Assembly (NCBI RefSeq): GCF_901709675.1
Contig: NC_051108.1
Location: forward strand, 4,188,631-4,252,630
DNA from: Syngnathus acus
Lineage: Eukaryota; Chordata; Actinopteri; Syngnathiformes; Syngnathidae
Direction: 5' to 3'
Length of the DNA stretch: 64,000 bases
The notes beneath the pieces are model-generated. The model worked only from the letters and a program-made list of their open reading frames with translations, searched no databases and had not been told where the DNA came from. Of the stretch, positions 10,497 to 20,946 are shown in pieces (within the stretch, counting starts at the first letter, position 1; every line of letters starts with the position of its first letter). The position numbers and the translations under genes were made by a program.

Positions 10497-13400
10497 CTGA
10501 AAAACACATGGGGGGTTACAAGCCGGATCTATGAGCATGACCTATGATCTAAACCAGTGGTCCCCAACCACCGGGGCGCGGACCGGTACCGGTCCGTGGG
10601 TCATTTGGTACCGGGCCGCCAAGCCGCACAGGAATTTTTTTTTTTTTTTATCGACGATCAATTAATTCAGGTCAAACAAATAAATAAATGAATAAATAAA
10701 AAAAATTAAAATTATGTTGTTTATACTTGTTTTTATGCCAGTCGTATAATTTTTTTTCATCGTATTTAGATATTTATTATAAATGTATTATTTATCTATA
10801 TAAAGGCCGGTCCGCAAAAATATTTCTGACACGTAACCGGTCCGTGGCGCAAAAAAGTTTGGGGACCACTGATCTAAACCTATGATCTAAATTATGCTAG
10901 AAAAATAGATTCTCTTTAAAAATTTAACTCAACACACTTCCTCCATTTAGTTGGACCAATACAAAAATCTCGGATGAAACCCACCCTCGTTTCTTTTTGA
11001 GATTTTTGAAGCCGCAGCAGTGGCTGGGGTAGGTAAGATTAGCCGTGGTGAGGTGCTTGAAAGTTTTGATAGGTGGTAATTTCTTAAGGGCCCAAGCATT
11101 ACGGGCCTTCAGCTCTCTGAGGGACTCCATACCGCTGGTGGGCAGGGAGGTAATCCCCGTCTGGGATATGTCTCTGAGGGACAGAAAAATTTGAAGCATC
11201 ACATGATCAATTTTGGCCTGATTATTGGTAAGTAAATAAATATGTGTGAGGATCTTACAAAAGCATGGGCCCGCTGATGGCGCCGTCAAAAGCTCTTTCG
11301 TCCAGTTTGGTCAAATATTTATTCCTGTGAAGATCACTGCACAGGCAAACAAATCGTCAAATCATCGTTCACATTTGAGTGACAGTGTAGAGCAGGGGTG
11401 TCAAACTCTTTTTTTTCGCGGTCCGCATTGTAGTCATAGCTTCTTTCGGAGGGCCATCCACCTCCTATTATATACAGTAAAAGCTACAAAACAAACTCGT
11501 TTTCAAATCAGACGAGTAAAAACTGGTCAAATATTTAAAAAAAAAAAGATATTCTTAAAAGTGAAGACAATTTGCAATTCTAGTAATGACACACGTATTT
11601 GATGCACAATTTGACTTCGCGGGCCACATAAAATGATGTGGCGGGCCGTATCTGGCCCCCGGGCCTTGAGTTTGACACCTGTGGTGTAGAGAAATACTAA
11701 AATCCCACGGGCCTCATTTCTGCACAGTTCTGTAAAATTAGACAAATGACACAACGGAGCACTTCTTAAACACACCGTTCCCTCACCACACATCTTTCGA
11801 CAAATCTGGAGCTGTGTTTGTTTTGGTCGAGCTGCACTGGCTTCATTTAACACTTGGGTGGATGTAACACGCCAAAACTAACGTCACACGTGCTCCGACT
11901 TTGGTCGCTCACCAATGTAGGCTCTTGTAAAATGAACATATGCAAAGAAATTAAAAACAAAATGCAATGTTGAGCTTGGAGATGGTCACAAAGAATCCAG
12001 TGTCCCCTGAGTAAATGCAAGAACTTCCTGCTCCTCAATTTAGAGGCACAATATTTTCCCATGAGAACTTGAGTGGGCTAATCAAAAGCTTGGCTGAAGC
12101 GAATATGAGAAGATCCATTTGCAGCAGAAAAAACACGACACATGTCAGCAATAGTTTAATCCTACGAGTTGTGAGGTCTGAAAGTGCTGAGCAAAGTTGT
12201 CAAAAAAAAAGTGGAAGAAATGTACTTAGTCGCCCGGAGGTGAGAAGTTAAACGCGAGTCTCATTTTCCATCGTTTAAACATTTCCTTTCTAACTGTCGT
12301 CAGTTTGATTCAACAAGTTTTGACGTACACTTGATCCAGCTTGGTCCCGTTGAAGGCATGATGTTGGATTTCTCTGAAGCCATTTCCATAAAGCATCCTG
12401 AAAAAGAAAAAAAAAAATCTAATAACCTTGCATTGTTTTGAATTGCTTATGTTCTAACACGGCATCTCCATGTACACAGTGACGTCTTGTCTTGTCTGTG
12501 CAATTTTGTGGTTTACATTTCCTATAAATGCAGCGCCGTGTATTAAATTTACAATCCCCCCTGACCACATGTCCGTGAGTGCCTGTTGTGTGTTTGTGTG
12601 CTAATACATACGCACAACATGTTCTTCAAGTGAGCTCATTCTGACCTGTCTGCAGCTCTTCAAACTATTCGAGGCTTAGTATTTGTTTCTCATTAAAAGG
12701 CAATTTGCTCAAGGTTTTAATATGGACATTGCTACTATTTATGGAGCAAACCTTTTCTGTTTTTTTTTTTTTTTTGTGTAGTGGGTTATGATCTTCTGAT
12801 CAGCTGCACCTTTTTTAATAAATGTTATGACTGAATGTACGGGAATGTTTCCATGCATCCTGGAGAATCTGGAACACTGGCTAACCATGTTTCCAGTCAT
12901 GGAAGAGCACATGGAAATAGTCTGATAAACAAAGTACAGTGAATGGAAGTATATTTGTGGGCGGGGCTAAAACTTTGAAAGCATAGTTCCTAATATCACC
13001 TCATCAGAATTTAGAATTAGTTAAAGAGTGATATATATTTTGTCAGTATCATTCCAAAATTGATAAATTACCGTATTTTCCGGACTATAAGGCGCACCGG
13101 ACTATAATGAATTACCCATTTTAAAACTTTGTCCTTATATAAGGCGCACCATTAATGCATCATGTCAGATTTTTAATCCAAATCAAATCATTCTCCATTT
13201 TCGCTTTTTTATTTCAACTTCAGACACAACAAATTACTTCATAATCACAAAATAATGATCCATAGTCTTTTTGATTCATGATTCATAGTCTTCAGCGGGC
13301 CATTTATGATTGATTTCATGACACAATACTTCGGGCCAGTTTAAATTTAGGAATTTGGTCCATATATAAGGCGCACCGGACTATAAGGCGCACAGTCGGC

Positions 13401-16400
13401 TTTTGAGAAAATTTTCGGTTTTTAGGTGCGCCTTATAGTCCGGAAAATACGGTACATTAAAACGTATGGAACAGTGTACATTTGTGTGTGAACTGTACGT
13501 GTCATGCCAATAGCTCACACTGTCAGCAAATCACTGGTGATGCCACGGAAGGAGTTGGGTGGAATGACAGTAATGTGAGGATGATCTACAATTTCCCTGC
13601 AAAGAGAGAAGAAGCCCAACAGAGAAAGCTTTAAGTACATTGTATACTCTTCTCTGGAAAGTGGCAGAGATGCAATGGAAGATTGATGCCTTCTCACTTT
13701 TTCGCTGGAAAATGAAAGTGGGTAGAGATGTTGATTGAAGGAATGACTCAATGGCAGAAAAACCACACGCTTGATGACTCACAACATCTTGAGAACATGT
13801 ACTCATAACAAGTGCAAACGGCCACATAATAAGTGCTTGTGTAGTGTTTTGCTCTGTACACTTCATTTAATGCCATTTGAGAGCTCTGACCACGGCCGCA
13901 TTTTGGTTGGAAGTGGACCAAAGCAGTCACTCCAAGCAGGAAGTCACTAATTTGTCTGCCAGTCTGTTCCAAATTGTCTTGTCACATTGAGAATATGTCA
14001 GATGGAAAAGAAGTGAGCCGCATAAGCCCAGCCATGCTTCAAAATGGATAAAAAACAATAAAACCTGAAATTGTTCTTTGTACGAAACATCAAAATTCCA
14101 AAACATTGCAGAAAAAAATATTAGCACTGTAGTGGTAAAGAAGCAAATTTTTTTTCATTATTATTTATTATTAGTTTTGCTATGTTTAACCAAACCGATG
14201 CACTTTTTACAGCGTTTAAAAATAACTTACAGAATGAAATTGTTTTCATTTGAGTGGACGCTGCTCAAATCAGGAAAGCTGTTAAGGCCTGTATTGAAAA
14301 TCCCCCTGATGGAGAAGAAGAAACTGTTAGATGTGATACAGTAAATAAAATTCCACACATTTTCCAATATCAGCAATTGAATTTAAGTCTTCCTTTCAAA
14401 ATAAAATACACATCAAAGCAATGTGTACATTACTTTTGTACATTACATTATCTGACTCACATTTTTAATGGCTGTAAAGTGAGCCAATGTCAACTAAATG
14501 TTTCTCAAGATATGTGACTTATGAAATGGATGCTAAAAATAATAAAAAGTTTTAATAATGTAGGAAAGTTGTTTTTTAAAAAATGGGATGACAAGTACTC
14601 ACAGGTATTTCAGGTTGGGGAGATTCTTAAAGGCTTCCGGGTCAATGTAGGTTAAATTCTTTGCATTCCGTATTTCTCTGATTGAACAGAGAGACAATAT
14701 TGTGTTGAAATTTACAATCTTATCAAAGAAAACTTTTGGTTTCCATGAGAAAGTGAATATATGGAATCAGTGGAATACGGCAACATGTCATGAAAACCTG
14801 CTGGAACATCTGAACAAGGTGCAGGTCAGTGAAGGGAAATTTGATGCTGACAGCCAAAACCAGAAGTAGGAATGAGACGGGGGGGGGGGGGGGGGACTGT
14901 TTCATTAATATGTTTATTTTGGTTCACCCTGGCTGGACAGAACAGTTGTGTTATGTCTAAGGTCAAATGTGTTTTGGCCATATTCACATCCTGGCTAACG
15001 GCCTAGCAGGCAAACTCACTTACTTCCTGATGCTATTCGGGCAGACTGTTTTACGAGCTGATACATTAAGAACTGTTGCCAGTCTGTATGCTTAATTGGT
15101 GGAGTTAAATTATTTTACCGTATTTTCCGCATTATAAGGCGCACCGGATTATAAGGCGCACCTTCAATGAATGGCCCATTTTAAAACTTTGTCCATATAT
15201 AAGGCGCACCGGATTATAAGGCGCATAGAATAAATAACATTGCTCAAACGTTAATGCAATCACATTATAGTAACACTCGAATTAGTGAAAACAATAACAA
15301 TATATCAATAACTCAACGTTGCTCAAACATTAATATCACACAACACACAAAATAAACACGTAAAGCTCACTTTAATAAATTAGTCCTCATCCACGAATCC
15401 ATATTGGTCCATATATAAGGTGCACCGGATTATAAGGCGCACTGTCGGCTTTTGAGAAAATTGGAGGTTTTTAGGCGCGCCGTATAATGCGGAAAATACG
15501 GTAATTTAAAATTTTCTCTAATAAACCAGTGGTTTGAATTTTTTTTCCAATGATTATTAAAAGATCATTCATTTCAGTGCTTGCCTTATGAGTGCCTTAG
15601 TTATTATTTTTAGCACAATATTTCCCTAATAAACTTGGACAAAAAGTAACTATTATGACAAACGTTCACATGCAGCTGTAATCTGCTTCCATTTTGTATT
15701 TAAAATTCAGTTGATCTCAGCTCTTTTGCCATTTTGTTCTGCTTGACAGGCTTCTTGAAATAAAAATACACAACTGTCTTTCCCAAAGACCAAATACCAC
15801 CTCGTATTAATGGCCGTAACCAATTTCTCTTTCTGTATGTAACAAGACTCTGTATTGAGGAATTTGTCTTACTTTCATCCTTAGTGTCCTCCTAATTCCA
15901 AGTAAGAACTGTGTATGTAACGATGTGGTTTCAATTTAGTCAAGACCTCCCAAATCATTCGTTCGCCTCCCATGTATCGCTGCTGTTGGCAGCCAAAAGG
16001 AAGCAGGGCATTCATTTGTGTCTGACCCTGAAGGAAACCTGAGTGAAATGCTATTATCTCTTATACCGCACCAATCAGAGGCAAATAGGCCCTAGATGTA
16101 TAAAATAACACCCCCGGAAAGATACCAGATACCAACCTCGGCTGGTTGGAATGATTGCTTCTGTCTGTATTTTTGTTATCCGGCATAAGTCCGCTAGTTA
16201 GTCACGACAAAAATTCAGGCGGCAATTGAGGAGGATTTACAGTGCTCAAGTCAAGTGTGGCTGTTAATTATAGTTGCAAGAACAAATATCAGCATTAGTA
16301 CACGATTATCAATATCTAGTTTCAGATTGTACGCACATTGAAGTACAGTAATCCCTCGTTTATTGCGGATAATTGGTTCCAAAAACCACCCGCGATAAGT

Positions 16401-19400
16401 GAAATCCGCAAAGTACGGTCACCAACAAGAAGTACTGGGCAGGCTAATGAGTTAGCGGAAAGATGCGATCGTGCTAACACGCGAAAACGGACTTCTAAAG
16501 GAATGTAACCGAACATTTGGAGCAATACTACATTGTCCTAAAGGTTAGACACGTTTCCTCAATTTAGAAGTTTTATTTTGACTTTTAAATGTTTTTTTTT
16601 AATTTGGAAAAAAAAATCCGCGATGTAGCGAAGCCGCGATAAACGAAACGCGAAGTAGCGAGGGATCACTGTAAAGCTAAACTTTACTTTGAGGCACTTT
16701 CAAGGCCGTAACTGAAACTTATCTCGCCAGGGAGCGAATACAGTAGAACAATTTACTCAACCAGGATCAATAAAGAATGTGGCCTTTGTTTCAGATACTC
16801 ACATGTGGGTGATTTGCCTCAGGTTGTGAAATGCGTTCCTCTCTAGTCTCCACAGAGTCACATCCACTGATATATATCTAAAAGAAATAAACATGATTGA
16901 TTTACAATAGTTTTTCCAAATCTAGAGCTATTTCCAGATTTATTTAGATTGCTTGTCTCAAAGCCTCTAAATTCGGTGGTAATTTTGCAGGCATCTGCTG
17001 GATGTATACACTAGCAGGTCAACACTCACGCAGGTTCAATTTGTCATTGGAAACAAGTACAATACTCTTTAAATAAACTTCCTACCAAGAAATTGATCAA
17101 TATGTTACGACAAAAAATATTCTTTGTCGACCAATCAGCGGGCTAAAGTGTGGTTGGTTGGTATCCTGCAGATGCAAAAATAAATAAATAAATAAATAAA
17201 TACAAATTTAGACAACCTGTACATGGTAATAGAGATTTAAAAACACGAATACAATAATCACTCAAATTATCTTTACTCTTTAGTTGATAAATGTCCATCC
17301 CTTTCTTATTAGTTACCAGCACAGCAAAATTGAAAGAAATATCTGTATTTTAAAACATTACAAATTATAGATCAAACACATTTTGACGAATAAATGCAAT
17401 ATGGCCTGGTCTACTTAAAAATAACAACTATTAATAATAATAATAATAATTAATAATAACCTATTTCTTTAATTGGACAATCAAACGTGCCGGTTGTCAG
17501 AAGCTATTAGCAGTTAGCTAATTCTCCATATTACATCATTCAGATGGAGAACACTACATGATTTGAATAATAGAATGAGAGAAAACTCCCAAATATATTT
17601 TATTTTACTCCTCAGACTCTTCTGCAGGGAGTACCTCTTTAATTTTGAACAAAATAGCAGCATTTAAAAGGAGTGCTATTGGGATTCAAGAAATACATTC
17701 ATATTTCCAGCTGTTCAGTCTGGTGATGATATTAAGCAGAGAACAAGTCAATCCCTTAAGTGTGACTCAGCTGGAAAGAAGAGAAGGAGTAAAAAAAGGA
17801 ACAGGTGGAGGAGAGTAGCCCATATTTATTTGTTTTCGAGATGTAATCACAAAAAACAAACTTGTTACTCACATCCTTGAGATGTTAACCACCCGGGCAA
17901 AAGCATCTGATGGCACAGATGACAGACGAGTCTCAAAAAGCCATCTGCTTGAAAAGACAGCGCATGAAAGAATTTTACTAGTTGAGGTACTTTTGGTGGT
18001 GAAAGACATTTATTGTAATACATCACATGATATTGATTTTCTGCAGATTTCTGTAAACCTGTCTTAGTTGACAAAACTGTGTTTATTTAGCTCAATTTAA
18101 CTTTGAAATCAAAAGCAGCCAAATCTAAAAACTCCACTGATGTCATCGCTTGTATCCAGCGAGAAGAAACAATGGACTAATTCAGAAACTTATGATGTGG
18201 CTGAATCACGAGATCATTCAGCGGACACATAACGCACGATGCTTCGACAAATTCAAACAAACACGACACAGAGCAGACCTCGACATCTTTCTTCCCACCC
18301 GTCAAAACTTGGTGCAATCCCAAATAAGCAGGATGAAGACCAATTAGCCCATCTTACACACTTCAGGAGAAAATTGCACTCTCAATGAGTCTTCTTGGAC
18401 CAAAAACTAGAGAAAACATCATCGTTGTGTTTACCATGGACGACATCTCATTTTGCGCTGACTGGAAACGAGTGACTCTGTGGTATATCAACCTGCACAT
18501 GTTCCACTGAGGTTTATTAAAAATGTCTTAACAGCCCCGTGGCCTCCTGCCCGTGCAGTTACTTGTATATGTAATTCTTTTACCCTAAATGAGCAACTCC
18601 AAAATAATTTGAATAGCTTGTACTAAGGTAGTTGTTTTTACTGTTGCCTTGGTGAAATTTCCGTCATAGATGTTTTTTTCGTTGAGTCTTTTTTCCCCTC
18701 GAAATAATTCTCAGCGTTGCAAAATGTAAACGTTGGATTTGAACGCGAGACCTTCGATGAGTCAAGTGTTACGCTCCGCAGGTTTTTCAAGTGTGTCTTT
18801 GTGTTCCTTTCCACTTCTCTGACTCCCCTTCACCTTTTTACACTCAAAGACCCCCGAGCTAAGTGTACACCTGTGATTACACTTACTACCTCTCACTACT
18901 TTTATTTGCACAGCATTTTTCTTTTGATCGGAAACTCGAAGCATAGAGGGAAACTAAGGACACAGTTGAATAAAAATAGACAAATTATTCCTACATGGCA
19001 TCAAAGTTAGGACTTTTGTGTCAATTATGTCATTGGGGGACTATTAACTACCATTAACATCATTTTTATTTTCAATATTGACTACTGTTATAACAGACAA
19101 CAATGCAAAATTGAAAAAAAGAATAATTTCTTCAATTGTTTTATCATTTCTCCTTTAGAATAATATTTGACAAAAATATGACTGGCATCTTTTTTATCCC
19201 CTATACTAATTCGGTACATGTCTCTTATTTACGTTGCAGCAGTTGCATATCATTCATGCAGTGCGTGTCATATGTCGTGGCTGCCATTTAGTTTATTACT
19301 ATTACATTTAAATGAAGAATAAAGTAAAAAGAAAAAAATTCTATTGAATGGAGAATACTATTACAGCAAATAGAGTGATAATGTGACTACTTGACAGAAT

Positions 19401-19726
19401 CTGAGTGCCATGTGGGAACACTTTTATTGGAATAACCATTGCATTATAATGATTTTCCCAGCAAAGTGTGCTGGGAAACTCATGGCAGAGGAGACAGTTT
19501 TTGCATTCAACATCCATTTAGAAAAATATATATATACTTGTAGCTACAGATGAAAATGTACTTACAGTGTCTCTGTGCTAGCTGGGAAATTGGGGATCAT
19601 ATCAATGCCAATACAAGAGATGGTGCGACTCTTCCATTCTGAGCACTTACAGGCATCAGGACAGGAGTCAGCATTGGACGCGGTGCTCATGTGGAGGATA
19701 AACAGGAAGCATACTATCAATTGCAT
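9068..19726 (-). CDS. tshr: Thyroid-stimulating hormone receptor (glycoprotein-hormone GPCR), complete
   Basis: A plasma-membrane GPCR that binds thyrotropin and signals mainly through Gs/cAMP. Ten exons (minus strand): 19726-19566, 17944-17873, 16877-16803, 14677-14603, 14305-14231, 13596-13519, 12397-12329, 11336-11259, 11173-10985 and 10496-9068. Every internal junction is phase 2, and exons 2-9 are 72, 75, 75, 75, 78, 69, 78 and 189 nt, the lengths of human TSHR. Total is 766 residues. Exon 1 gives a signal peptide and the Cys cluster CPDACKC. Exons 2-8 are leucine-rich repeats. Exons 9-10 form the hinge with [10 protein letters not shown], a basic QKRS site, the TSHR-type insert and the sulfation-type YDY before the FNPCEDIMG junction. 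The seven-helix domain runs about 410-670, with ERW at 514-516 and [10 protein letters not shown] in TM7. The hinge length separates it from FSHR and LHCGR. It is divergent from cep128. Confidence 0.97.
10555..10871. mobile_element. hAT-type MITE (family B) in tshr intron 9
   Basis: The terminal inverted repeats are CAGTGGTCCCCAAC and GTTTGGGGACCACTG. The element is flanked by a perfect 8-bp duplication ATCTAAAC (10547-10554 and 10872-10879). Its interior contains GGACCGGTACCGGTCC-like GC palindromes and A/T runs, with no coding capacity. It begins about 58 bp from the acceptor of tshr exon 10. Confidence 0.85.
11393..11683. mobile_element. hAT-type MITE, copy 2 (family A) in tshr intron 7
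   Basis: The ends are CAGGGGTGTCAAACTC and GAGTTTGACACCTGTG, with a perfect 8-bp duplication GTGTAGAG at 11385-11392 and 11684-11691. It lies about 56 bp upstream (transcript sense) of the exon 8 acceptor. Confidence 0.88.
13069..13454. mobile_element. ACCGTATTTTCC-type MITE, copy 1 (tshr intron 6)
   Basis: The terminal inverted repeats TACCGTATTTTCCGGACTA and its complement end the element, with TA at both edges. Internal blocks read ATAAGGCGCACC. The interior contains a section with TTTCATGACACAAT that recurs in the copy at 33033. It is non-coding. Confidence 0.85.
14879..14895 (+). repeat. Poly-G tract
   Basis: A run of about 17 G in tshr intron 3. It is C-rich on the transcript strand and a likely site of length variation. 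Confidence 0.8.
15116..15503. mobile_element. ACCGTATTTTCC-type MITE, copy 2 (tshr intron 3)
   Basis: It has the same TIRs and ATAAGGCGCACC blocks as the other copies, with TA flanks. Its interior is different: an AAT-rich part with repeated GCTCAAAC. Confidence 0.85.
16344..16673. mobile_element. Pogo/Tigger-like MITE, copy 2 (tshr intron 3)
   Basis: It is near-identical to 8263-8599 but inverted, running from CAGTAATCCCTCGTTTATTGCGG to GCGAGGGATCACTG, with TA on both sides. It is entirely intronic. Confidence 0.75.
17945..19565 (-). other. tshr intron 1
   Basis: A 1.6-kb intron with ordinary AT-rich sequence. I saw no transposon or RNA signal in it. Confidence 0.7.
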
Positions 19727-20185
19727 ATTCCAGTTCTTCTTTCTTCTTGTCTTTTTTGTCCTCTTGGTGATCTTAGTAAAAATATTTGCAGGATAGCATT
19801 GCCCAAATCCTTGCAGAAAGCACTCACTTTTTCTCTTTAGGGTCCCAGGAGGTTCTATGTGACGCTGTGAAGGTATAGGGATGCTGGAGGACGGGGCAGC
19901 TGGAGCTCTTTAGTAGCTTTTGGAGGTGGTCTTCATCTTGAGGGTGGACTTAGGAGGCACTCTTGTGTTAGATTGGAGAATAACTCCCAACCCCTCACTC
20001 ATTATTTAGGGTGTTATGTTACTTTCTACGTCGGAAAAAGACAAAGCGTTGTGTAATGCAGGAGATGATTACGTAAAATTGGTGGGCTACAATATAACAC
20101 AGGAAAACACAATTTTCATTGAGGTAGGTCTGACAGCTGTTTTTATCTAATTTGTGAATGCGGAATGCAAACCTGATCTCTGTTT

Positions 20186-20241
20186 ATTATTATTATTGTT
20201 ATTATTATTATTGTTATTATTATTATTATTATTATTATCAT
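20186..20241 (+). repeat. (TTA)n microsatellite
   Basis: Imperfect TTA/TTG trinucleotide repeat of about 55 bp in the tshr-cep128 spacer. Confidence 0.85.
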
Positions 20242-20441
20242 CGATCAATCCATTTTCTGAACCGCTCTTTTATTATTTTTGTTTTTCTCAAGAACAGAAA
20301 TGATAAATGAGTGAAAATAACTTTTTAATTAAAACTTGTGGATTTGTTTTTTTTTTGTCGCGGCACTACAGGCGCATAAACCTGCTTTTGGATATTGTAG
20401 TTCACAAGTAGCACTTTCCCTGAGTTCACAATACTAAAAGG

Positions 20442-20460
20442 ACTACAATTCCCAGCGTGC
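20442..20460 (+). promoter_or_regulatory. ZNF143/Staf-type promoter motif
   Basis: ACTACAATTCCCAGCGTGC matches the long ZNF143 (SBS) consensus ACTACAnnTCCCAGnnTGC at every fixed position. This motif is common in housekeeping and bidirectional vertebrate promoters. It sits about 490 bp before the cep128 start codon. Confidence 0.75.
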
Positions 20461-20946
20461 GTTTTCCTTGCGAATGGAGTGCGTTTTGTTTTTGTTTTTT
20501 TCTGCAGACGCGGCTAGTTCAAGTTGCCATAGTAGGAGGATGCATAATCGCCGTTGTTTTCTTTTAAGTAAAAATCTTGTGTGTGACGTGGACGACACTT
20601 TAGTGCAATATATTCGATCTTTTGCCGCTGGCCATATTTAAGGTTGTGCGATCGTTATACAACTACATGAGTGTCAGCTTTAGGTTAGCTAGCTAGCTTT
20701 TAGTGTTTGCCACCTGTTGCTATCATCAAGCGGAGCATCCCAAACAACGCAATGAGAGCGTTGAATGGGCAGGCGAAAATATATGCATTTTATAAGTCTA
20801 ATTATTTCTTAGAGGGGTTTTCTCAGCAAAGCAAAAGGTTCCCAATTTCGTCGCGAATGTGCTATGCAATTCTTTTGTCATTGGGAGTTTTCTTTACTCA
20901 GGTTATTAATCTAAACATTTGCGTTGCCGAGCTATAATTCCAAAAT

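Larger units (their letters stand above)
19727..20946. promoter_or_regulatory. Bidirectional upstream region of tshr (minus) and cep128 (plus)
   Basis: This is the 1.2-kb interval between the two start codons. The tshr side is AT-rich, with a (TTA)n microsatellite at about 20186-20241. The cep128 side, from about 20380, is richer in CpG and carries a ZNF143-type motif at 20442-20460 with a nearby opposite-strand half-motif TTGTAGTTC at 20387-20395. No TATA box is obvious on the cep128 side. cep128 transcription probably starts between 20470 and 20700 (inferred). Confidence 0.55.

Noticed and set aside
20707-20937. 76-codon open frame upstream of the cep128 start
   Set aside because: It lacks an ATG at its start in the sequence and ends before the cep128 ATG. 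It is likely part of the 5' UTR.
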